Origin: Streptomyces sp. CB03234
GTDB lineage: Bacteria; Actinomycetota; Actinomycetes; Streptomycetales; Streptomycetaceae
Assembly (NCBI RefSeq): GCF_001905885.1
Contig: NZ_LIYH01000003.1
Location: 744,001 to 808,000, forward strand
Direction of reading: 5' to 3'
DNA length: 64,000 bases
Positions 16,670 through 23,462 of this stretch are shown here, in pieces. The notes below the pieces were generated by a model. That model did no database searches. It was not told the DNA's origin and saw nothing but the letters and a program-made list of their open reading frames with translations. The position numbers and the translations under genes were made by a program. Position 1 is the stretch's first letter, and every line of letters begins with the position of its first letter.

Positions 16670-18763
16670 TCAGCCCGCTCTGCGCATGGCCGTGTAGAGC
16701 GCCCGCAGCGTCAGGATCGCGCTCAGGGCGAGGACGTGGTATCCGATCACCGGGAAGAGCTCCAGCTGCGGGGTGAGCCGCGGGCCTCTCCCCGTGCCGA
16801 AGACCAGCAGCACCACGCCCATCATGCCGGTGCACGCGGCCAGCAGGGTGACCGTCACCTGGTGGACCAGGCCGGAGACGAAGCTGCGCTCGCGTTCGTC
16901 GGCGAGCATACGGACCCGCACCGCAAGCCTGCCCTCCTCCAGTGCGGCGCTGATGCGCTCCGCGCGGCGCGGCAGCCGGCGCAGCATCGGCAGCACGTGC
17001 AGCACCTCCTGGGCCGCGTCCCGGGCCAGCGCCGTGAGCTCCGGCGAGGCGAAGCGGTGTCCGCCGGCGGTGCCGTTCCCGTCGGGGCGGCCGCCCGCGG
17101 GGCCCGGCCCCAGGCCCAGCCGTTCGGTGAGCGCACCGACCGCGAAGCTCCGGGCCTCGTTCAGGAGGCTGAAGCCGGGGGCGAACTGGGCGAGGGTGCC
17201 CTCGATGGTGGCCAGGGCCCGGAAGACCGCCGCGATCTCCGGCGGCACGGCGAGCCCGAACCGGGCCAGCATCCGGAACAGCGCGGTGAAGGTCTCGCTG
17301 TCCGGCTGGGCACCCGCGCCCAGGTGCCGGGCCATGAACCGGCCCAGCTCCCGCTCCAGTTGCAGCGGATCGGGCATCAGGTCCTCGTGGGTGGAGGCCC
17401 GGGTGCCCAGCAGCGTGATCAGTGCGTCGTGCAGCCCCGCCGGGTCCCCCCGGTCGATGGCGACGAGCAGTTCCTGGATGGCGAGCCGCACCGCGGGGTC
17501 GATCCGGCCGACCGAACCGAAGTCGAGCAGTCCGATCCGGCCGTCGGCCAGCAGCAGCATGTTCCCTGGGTGCGGGTCGGCGTGGAAGACGCCCACCCGC
17601 AGAATCTGGTGGAGCATGCTCGCGAACGCCGTCCGGGCCAGCGCCTCGCGGTCGAGCCCGCGGCTCCGGGCCGCCTCCGCCGCGCGCTCCAGCGTGACCC
17701 CCTCCATCCACTCCTGCACCAGCACCCGGGCGGAGGTGTGGGCGAGGTGCACCCGCGGGATGCGCACCGCGGCGTCGGCGGCATATCCGCCGCACGCTGC
17801 CGCGACGGCCTGGGAGTTGCGCGCCTCGATACGGAAATCCAGTTCCTCGCGGACCGACTCGGCGAATCCGTCGCCCAGTTCGCGCAGGCCCAGCGCCTGT
17901 GCGGAGCGGGTACGGCTCTGCAGCCCGCGGGTGATGGCCAGGACGATGTCGAGGTCGCGCTCGACGGCCTCCCGGATGCCGGGCCGCTGCACCTTCACCA
18001 CCACGGTCGGGCCGCCGCGCAGCCGGGCCCGGTGCACCTGGGCGATGGAGGCGGCGGCCAACGGGACGTGCTCGATCCACTCGAAGACCTCGGAGACGGG
18101 CCGGCCCAGGTCCTTGTGGAGCACCGCCTCCACCTCGGGCCAGGGGGACGGCGGCACGCTGCTCTGGAGCCGGCTCAGCTCGTCGATGAAATGCGCCGGC
18201 AGCAGGTCGCGCCGGGTGGACAGCACCTGGCCCAGCTTGATCAACGCGCCGCCGCACTCCTCCAGCGCCAGCCGCAGCGAGCGGGCCGACTGCTCGCCGT
18301 ACTCCCCCGGCCGCATGGCCCGGTCCAGCCGGCTGCGGCCGCGCAGCATCCGGCTCAGGCCGTGCCGCATGAAGATCCGGCTGATCTGGGAGTAGCGCCG
18401 TGCCCGGCGGGCTCGGGCACCCAGGCCCCGCAGCCACTGCATGGGGCGGGCCCAGCTCCCGTACGGGACGCAGACCTCGACCAGCACCAGGGTGATCATC
18501 GCGGCGAGCAGGGAGACCGCGACCTGCACCGTGGACAGGACGCCCCGGTTCTCCTCCCCCTTGATCACCTGGCTGACGACGGCCAGCGTGCCGAAGCCGA
18601 CCGCCCCTGCGAAGAGAGTGCGCAGCGGCCCCACGGAGACGCCGAGGAGTCCGCGGGAGAGGAAGGAGACGCCCAGGACCCCGGCGGTGAGCATGACCCC
18701 CGCGGCCAGGGTCAGGGTCACGATCAGGGGTATCTGATCGAAGCCGACGGCCAGTTCGCGCAT
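16670..18763 (-). CDS. ABC1/UbiB-family atypical protein kinase-like membrane protein
   Basis: A 697-residue protein. Three membrane helices lie in the first 105 residues and two more at the C-terminus (about 625-690). Between them is a UbiB/ABC1 (AarF) kinase-like domain with the family signature KLGQVLSTRRDLLP (the KxGQ motif), a nucleotide-binding lysine in VVVKVQRPG, and the catalytic-type segments FHADPHPGNMLL and GLLDFGSVG. UbiB proteins support prenyl-quinone synthesis or lipid handling in bacteria; many actinobacterial paralogues have no assigned role. It is convergent with the P450, and it lies 104 bases downstream of the flavoprotein gene. Confidence 0.88.
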   Translation of the reverse strand: MRELAVGFDQIPLIVTLTLAAGVMLTAGVLGVSFLSRGLLGVSVGPLRTLFAGAVGFGTLAVVSQVIKGEENRGVLSTVQVAVSLLAAMITLVLVEVCVPYGSWARPMQWLRGLGARARRARRYSQISRIFMRHGLSRMLRGRSRLDRAMRPGEYGEQSARSLRLALEECGGALIKLGQVLSTRRDLLPAHFIDELSRLQSSVPPSPWPEVEAVLHKDLGRPVSEVFEWIEHVPLAAASIAQVHRARLRGGPTVVVKVQRPGIREAVERDLDIVLAITRGLQSRTRSAQALGLRELGDGFAESVREELDFRIEARNSQAVAAACGGYAADAAVRIPRVHLAHTSARVLVQEWMEGVTLERAAEAARSRGLDREALARTAFASMLHQILRVGVFHADPHPGNMLLLADGRIGLLDFGSVGRIDPAVRLAIQELLVAIDRGDPAGLHDALITLLGTRASTHEDLMPDPLQLERELGRFMARHLGAGAQPDSETFTALFRMLARFGLAVPPEIAAVFRALATIEGTLAQFAPGFSLLNEARSFAVGALTERLGLGPGPAGGRPDGNGTAGGHRFASPELTALARDAAQEVLHVLPMLRRLPRRAERISAALEEGRLAVRVRMLADERERSFVSGLVHQVTVTLLAACTGMMGVVLLVFGTGRGPRLTPQLELFPVIGYHVLALSAILTLRALYTAMRRAG

Positions 18764-18867
18764 GGTGGTCTCCCTCGGTAGGTCGCGGGAAACCCTAGGC
18801 CGCGGGACCTGGCGGGGCGGAGCGTCATGGCAGCTTCATGCCGCTTCCGGGCGTCGCGGGTGCCGTT

Positions 18868-20433
18868 TCACGCGGCGGCGCGATAGGCCCCGGCCCGGTG
18901 CAGCAGCCGCAGGTACGCGTGGGCCTCGGGCAGGGTTTCCAGCAGGATCCGCTGCTGCCGCTTGACCCGGGCGAAGTGCTCGTCGGCGGCGTGCCGGGCG
19001 GCCGGGGCCGCCTCGATGCCGGTGCGGTGGCCGGGCGGGCCGGCGCGGAACGCGGACAACAGCCGGAACGCCTCCTCCTCCCCGGGCTCCGGGGCCAGTC
19101 CGGCGTCGTACGCGGCCAGGGTCTCGGCAGCCGTACCGGACCGCGCGCCGGCCTGCCTGGCGCGCCAGAAGGACGTGTCGGCGCGCGGGGTGGCCGCGTA
19201 ATGCAGCCGCACCAGGTCCAGCCGGCGCCGGCAGCGGTCCGCGAACGCCCGGTTGAAGCGGGCGGCGGCCACCTCACGCGCGCCGGCCGCCGCCGGCAGG
19301 TCGCGGAGCAGTCGCGCCAGCGTGTCCAGCACGTCGTCGAGCGCGTCGGTGGCCAGCGGCTCGGTGCAAGCGGCGGCCGAACCCAGCGCGACACAGTTGC
19401 CCACCCAGGCCCGCCGCAGCCGGCCGGTCCGGCAGCGCAGCAGGCGCAGCGTGGCCCGTTCGGGGTCGGCGCCCCACAGCGCGCACAGCCACTCGGCGGC
19501 GCGGCCGGGGTCCGTGAGCGCGCGGGCGAAGACATACCCGGTGCCGAACCGTCCGGGCAGCGGCGTCTTCCACGCCCATCCCTCCGGCATCGCCAGCGTC
19601 GTGCCGAACGGCTCGACACCGCGGGCCTCGTCGTCGTGCTCCAGCGTGGCCGTGACCGTGCTGTCGCACAACAGCTCGTCGTCAGCGCCGAGGTACGGCT
19701 CGTCCAGCAGCCCGGCCACCAGTATCCCGGCCTGGCCGGAGCAGTCGAGGAAGACGTCCCCGCGCACGGTCCGGCCGCGTACGGTGCGCAGCTCTGTCAC
19801 CGTGCCGGCGGCGTCCCGCTCGACGGCGCACGGCATGTCGTGCACGGCACGCACTCCGAACCGGCCCACGGCCAGGTCCCGGAGGTATCCAGCGAACCGG
19901 ACGGCGTCCAGGTGCCAGCCGTACGGAAGTGCGGCCCGGCCGTCCAGCCAGCGCGGCGCCTTGCCCGCGTCCAGCAGCAGCGGTTCGCGGAAACAGGCGT
20001 AGTCGAAGGGTTCCGCGGCCGTGCCGGACCGCCAGGCGTCGTGCAGCGAGAACAGCCCGCAGTCCGGCAGGTCCGCGTAGAGGCGGTGGAAGTGGTCGCT
20101 CCCGCCGCCGGACAGCCGCCGCGCGGCCGGCTCGCCCGCTCCCTCGGTGCGCCAGTTCACGTACCGCACGGTGGTCCGGAAGGAGGCGTGGCAGGCCCTC
20201 GCCCAGTCCTCCTCGGCCGCACCGAGGTGGTCGAACAGCTCGCGCTGGAGGCCCGGGCCGGCCGTGAGCACCGTCCCCGTGTCCGCCGTCTCGGCGACCT
20301 TCCGGGGATCCTCCAGCACGGTGACGCGGACCGTGCCGGGGAAGGCGGCGGCGATCCGCGCGGCGGCGGCCCAGCCCGCCACCGACCCGCCGACGACCAC
20401 GACCGACCCGACCTGACTGCCTTCACTGTCCAT
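18868..20433 (-). CDS. FAD-dependent oxidoreductase of the tryptophan-halogenase fold, catalytic residues altered
   Basis: A 521-residue flavoprotein. The FAD-binding start is VVVVGGSVAGWAAA; the halogenase-family WxWxIP motif appears as WAWKTP (286-291). In PrnA and RebH the reaction needs a Lys in a segment like AFKAAIKFVNW and a Glu in EPLES. Here those positions read SFRTTVRYVNW (Arg86 replaces Lys) and EPLAT (Ala361 replaces Glu). On established mechanism it should not form the chloramine needed for halogenation. It more likely acts as another flavin mono-oxygenase or oxidase, or has lost activity. A triple 11-bp direct repeat lies 33-61 bases upstream of its start, facing a small divergent gene. 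Confidence 0.85.
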   Translation of the reverse strand: MDSEGSQVGSVVVVGGSVAGWAAAARIAAAFPGTVRVTVLEDPRKVAETADTGTVLTAGPGLQRELFDHLGAAEEDWARACHASFRTTVRYVNWRTEGAGEPAARRLSGGGSDHFHRLYADLPDCGLFSLHDAWRSGTAAEPFDYACFREPLLLDAGKAPRWLDGRAALPYGWHLDAVRFAGYLRDLAVGRFGVRAVHDMPCAVERDAAGTVTELRTVRGRTVRGDVFLDCSGQAGILVAGLLDEPYLGADDELLCDSTVTATLEHDDEARGVEPFGTTLAMPEGWAWKTPLPGRFGTGYVFARALTDPGRAAEWLCALWGADPERATLRLLRCRTGRLRRAWVGNCVALGSAAACTEPLATDALDDVLDTLARLLRDLPAAAGAREVAAARFNRAFADRCRRRLDLVRLHYAATPRADTSFWRARQAGARSGTAAETLAAYDAGLAPEPGEEEAFRLLSAFRAGPPGHRTGIEAAPAARHAADEHFARVKRQQRILLETLPEAHAYLRLLHRAGAYRAAA

Positions 20434-20465
20434 GCGCGCAACGTGCCGCCGCCGACTCCGGAACG

Positions 20466-20494
20466 TCTGTACGGCGCCTGTACCGCCTCTGTAC
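20466..20494. promoter_or_regulatory. Triple heptamer repeat at 11-bp spacing (SARP-box-like)
   Basis: CTGTACG (20466), CTGTACC (20477) and CTGTACG (20488) are spaced exactly 11 bp apart, one helical turn, the layout bound by SARP activators. The site lies between the flavoprotein gene and the 86-residue gene and could serve either. Two SARP genes follow within 6 kb. Confidence 0.6.
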
Positions 20495-20601
20495 GGCCTT
20501 GATCCGGCGCTCCAGAGCGGCTCAGGGCCGCGTCATGAACCTCCGCCGAGGGTGTGGCTGCGGGACCTGAACCGGCCCGCCGAATTCCCACCGGAGGCCC
20601 G

Positions 20602-20862
20602 ATGCCCCAGGATCAGTCCGTCGCGTTCGTCCCGCCCGTCCCGGCCGCCGCCCAGCCCCACCCGCTCGGCGTCCTCACGGAGATCGAGCACCGCAACTCC
20701 GAGGCCCAGGAGGCCCGCCTCCGCGAGCACGCCTCGCCGTGGGCCGAACTCCTCGTCCAGTACGTGGACGCCCTGAACGGACTCATCGCGAAGCAGCCCC
20801 ACGAGGACGGCCTGCCGGATCTCCGGGGCCTGGAGGACGGCCACGCCGGCGGCTGCGGCTGA
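20602..20862 (+). CDS. Small acidic protein of unknown function (86 residues)
   Basis: I do not recognise this protein. The ATG at 20602 is preceded by CGGAGG at a good distance, so translation is likely. It begins with a Pro/Ala-rich stretch, has a predicted helical middle (about 25-60: LTEIEHRNSEAQEARLREHA and on to ALNGLIAKQ) and ends in the unusual tail GHAGGCG. There is no signal peptide. It is divergent from the altered halogenase-fold flavoprotein across the SARP-like triple repeat and convergent with the SARP gene, with a hairpin between them. A peptide precursor or a carrier/partner of the flavoprotein is possible but unsupported. Confidence 0.6.
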   Translation: MPQDQSVAFVPPVPAAAQPHPLGVLTEIEHRNSEAQEARLREHASPWAELLVQYVDALNGLIAKQPHEDGLPDLRGLEDGHAGGCG

Positions 20863-20882
20863 CCGCTACGCCCTTACGGCGA

Positions 20883-20911
20883 ACGCCCCGTGACCTGTTG
20901 TCAGGGGGCGT
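20883..20911. terminator. Hairpin between the small gene and the SARP gene
   Basis: ACGCCCC (20883-20889) pairs with GGGGCGT (20905-20911), extended by TGA/TCA after one mismatch. It lies between two convergent genes and can serve both. Confidence 0.5.
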
Positions 20912-20953
20912 GGTGGACAGACCGGCCGTCGTGGCGGGCCGCGTGCGGCTCGC

Positions 20954-22879
20954 TCAGACGGTCACGGAAGCCGCACCTTCGCGGGCGTAGAGGCGGACCA
21001 GGGAGCTGAGGCGGTACGACGGGAGGCCGTCGGGGGTCGGGCCGGCCGGGGTCAGGAGACGGGCGTCGGAGAGCTGGTCGAGCAGGTCCTCGGCCTCGTC
21101 CGCCGGTACGCCGAGCAGCGCGGCCGCGTCCCGGGCGGTGGACTCGACCGGCGCCGACGCGGCCAGGACGACCAGGGCGTGGCGGGCCTCGTCGGACAGC
21201 CGGGCCACCGCGGCGCGCAGGCCCGCGCGGACGTCCAGCCCGCCGAAGGAGAGTTCGTCCAGCCGCCGGTCCGGGCGGGCCAGCCGGGCCGCGAACCGGG
21301 CTGCGGGCCAGTGCGGCCGGGCCGCGAGCCGGGCCGCCGCGATCCGCAGGGCCAGTGGTAGCCGGTCGCAGCACTCCGCGATCCGGGCGGTCGACTCCGG
21401 GTCGTCGGCGAGCCGGCGCGCCCCGGCCACGGTGGCCAGCAGGGCCGTCGCCTCGGCCGGCGCCAGCGGGTCCAGCCACACCATCCGGGCGCCCTCGACA
21501 CAGGCGAGAGTCGGGCACGTACCGGTGATCAGGGCCCGCGTGCTGCCACTGCCGGGCAGCAACGGAGCCAGCTGCCGGTCGTCGGCCGCATTGTCCAGCA
21601 CGACCAGCACCCGCCGCCCCGCGAGGAGTTCCCGGTAGCGCCGGGAGCGAGCGGCCGGCCCGGCGGCCGGTCCAGGCTCGTCGCCGAGCGACCGCAGGAA
21701 CCATCCCAGCACCTCCCCCGGGTCGCGCGCCCTGCCGTCCTCGGCCCGCAGGTCGGCGTACAGGGCCCCGTCCGGGAACTCCTCCCGGCACCGCTCGGCC
21801 GCCCACAGCGCCAGGGCGGAGGCACCGCCCCCGGGCGCGGCCGTCACGACCACGTCCCGCCGGTCCCGCAGGGCCGCCAGCACCTCCGCGACCTCGGCGG
21901 CCCGCCCGGTGAAGTCCCGCGCCGCCGCCGGAACCTGGTACCCCAGGGGGGCGGCGAAGACGCCCGAGGCACCCGGGGCCGCCTGCGGTACCGGGCCCGC
22001 CGAAGTGCCCGGTACCGCCCGTACCGTCACAACGGCCGGGGCAGCCGGGAGGCCCGCGGCAGCCGGTGCCGCCGGGTGGGCGGGTGCGGCCGAGTGGGCC
22101 GGCGCGGTCGAGTGGGCGGGCGCCCTGCGCTCCGGGGCCGCCGGGCCGGGAAGGCGCCCCGTGAGCACGGCCAGGTGCAGCGCCCGCAGTTCGGGGCCCG
22201 GGTCGATGCCCAGTTCGTCGGCGAGGGTTGCGCGGCCCGCCTCGTACACGGCCAGCGCGTCTGCCTGGCGGCCGCTGCGGTAGAGCGCGGTCATGAGCTG
22301 CCCGCGCAGCCGCTCGCGCAGCGGGTGAGCGGTGACCTGCCGGGTGAGCTCGGCGACGTACTCCTGGTGGCGGCCGAGGGCCAGGGCCGCCTCGGCCAGG
22401 TTCTCCAGGGCGCCGAGGCGAGCCTCCTCCATACGGGGCCCTTCGGCCCGGGCCAGCTCCTCGGTGACATCGGTGAGGGCGGGCCCGCGCCACAGCGCGA
22501 GCGCCCCGCCGAGGCACCGCTCGGCCTCGGCCCAGCGCCCTTCGGCCAGCGCGGCACGGCCTGCCGCCGCGGCCGAACGGAAGACGTCCCAGTCGAACGC
22601 GGCACCGCCGGTGTCCATACGGTAGCCCGCACCGACCCGCTCCAGGCCGCGCCCGGCGCCGAGCCGGGTGCGCAGCCGCGACACATACGTATAGAGCCGA
22701 CCCGTCCCGCCGGCGGGCGGCTCCTCTCCCCACACCAGCGCGGTCAGCCGCTCATCCGTCAGCACCTTGCCGCCGGCCAGCAGCAGGGCCGCCAGCACGG
22801 TGCGCTGCTTGCTGCCGTCCAGGGCGACCGCGCGGCCGTCGCGCTCGGCCGACACGGGTCCGAGGACCCTGAAATCCAT
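20954..22879 (-). CDS. SARP-family regulator with degenerate NB-ARC ATPase domain
   Basis: A 641-residue pathway-type activator. Residues 1-90 are the OmpR-like winged helix (KQRTVLAALLL, YVSRLRTRLG), 95-240 the bacterial transcriptional activation (BTAD) domain, about 250-275 an APAHSTAPAHSAAPAHP linker repeat, and 315-640 an NB-ARC-like domain. The Walker A site is degenerate: APGGGASALAL (348-358) has no GKT, in contrast to the AfsR-like protein nearby. It also lacks TPRs. The ATG at 22879 is preceded by GGAGGG. It is divergent from the GDDPW prepropeptide gene, which has a TCGA repeat pair in the shared spacer. It probably activates local biosynthetic genes. Confidence 0.9.
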   Translation of the reverse strand: MDFRVLGPVSAERDGRAVALDGSKQRTVLAALLLAGGKVLTDERLTALVWGEEPPAGGTGRLYTYVSRLRTRLGAGRGLERVGAGYRMDTGGAAFDWDVFRSAAAAGRAALAEGRWAEAERCLGGALALWRGPALTDVTEELARAEGPRMEEARLGALENLAEAALALGRHQEYVAELTRQVTAHPLRERLRGQLMTALYRSGRQADALAVYEAGRATLADELGIDPGPELRALHLAVLTGRLPGPAAPERRAPAHSTAPAHSAAPAHPAAPAAAGLPAAPAVVTVRAVPGTSAGPVPQAAPGASGVFAAPLGYQVPAAARDFTGRAAEVAEVLAALRDRRDVVVTAAPGGGASALALWAAERCREEFPDGALYADLRAEDGRARDPGEVLGWFLRSLGDEPGPAAGPAARSRRYRELLAGRRVLVVLDNAADDRQLAPLLPGSGSTRALITGTCPTLACVEGARMVWLDPLAPAEATALLATVAGARRLADDPESTARIAECCDRLPLALRIAAARLAARPHWPAARFAARLARPDRRLDELSFGGLDVRAGLRAAVARLSDEARHALVVLAASAPVESTARDAAALLGVPADEAEDLLDQLSDARLLTPAGPTPDGLPSYRLSSLVRLYAREGAASVTV

Positions 22880-22964
22880 CTGGCCCTCCGGGCGTCACGG
22901 GCCCGTGCGCCAACGCCGGACCATCTGCCGCGAAAAGCTATCGACCTGCGGTTCTCACCCGCCC

Positions 22965-22982
22965 TCGAACCGATTTCGACGG
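22965..22982 (+). promoter_or_regulatory. TCGA direct repeat at 11-bp spacing (SARP-type site)
   Basis: TCGAACC (22965) and TCGACGG (22976) are 11 bp apart and resemble the TCGAG-type heptamers bound by ActII-ORF4 and DnrI. Downstream are TTGAAA (22995) and TAGATT (23023) with a 22-base gap, too long for an unaided sigma-70 promoter and so compatible with activator dependence. The site lies about 110 bases before the GDDPW peptide gene. Confidence 0.5.
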
Positions 22983-23095
22983 CGCGAAAGCACATTGAAA
23001 CCGACCCGACAGTGCGGCTGCCTAGATTTCTCCGCACACCGAGGGGCACGCGCCCCGCACAGGCGGAACACATCGCACCACTGAGGCAGGACACC

Positions 23096-23335
23096 ATGGA
23101 GCTCACGTCGCAGAAGTCGCTCGCCGGTACCGCCGCCGCCCTGATGCTGACGGTGGCCGCCCCGGTTGCCATCATGGTCACCGCCGTCACGGCCGCCCCG
23201 GCCACCCTCGCGGGCGACGACCCCTGGATGTCGGTGCCCAGGAGCGCCTCGAAGCTCCCCGCCGGCTCCCCTGCCGGGGACGACCCGTGGCTCGGCGCGC
23301 CCCTCACCGCCCAGGGCGACGACCCGTGGATGTGA
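23096..23335 (+). CDS. Secreted prepropeptide with three GDDPW repeats (candidate peptide signal)
   Basis: A 79-residue precursor that I do not recognise from any described family. A short polar start and one hydrophobic stretch (about 9-33) form a Sec-type signal; cleavage is likely near ATLA-GDDPW (residue 39). The remaining 40 residues carry three copies of GDDPW followed by Met, Leu and Met, separated by SVPRSASKLPAGSPA and LGAPLTAQ; the last repeat is the C-terminus. GAGG precedes the ATG by about nine bases. It sits between two SARP-family regulator genes, divergent from one and convergent with the AfsR-like one, which has TPRs. A repeated secreted peptide beside a TPR regulator suggests a quorum-type signal; a multi-core modified peptide is the alternative. 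Confidence 0.7.
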   Translation: MELTSQKSLAGTAAALMLTVAAPVAIMVTAVTAAPATLAGDDPWMSVPRSASKLPAGSPAGDDPWLGAPLTAQGDDPWM

Positions 23336-23462
23336 CCGGGGAACGGGCCCGGCTCACCCGTTCTGTCCGGGGCCGGCGCCGCATCGGCCGCCACCCGCTG
23401 CGCACCCTCCGTCGGCGCGCCGCCCGCGCCTGCCGGCCACTCACCTCATACGGCTCGCCGTC

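Noticed and set aside
18868..20433. Active tryptophan halogenase
   Set aside because: The catalytic Lys and Glu positions are Arg86 and Ala361, so halogenation is not expected.
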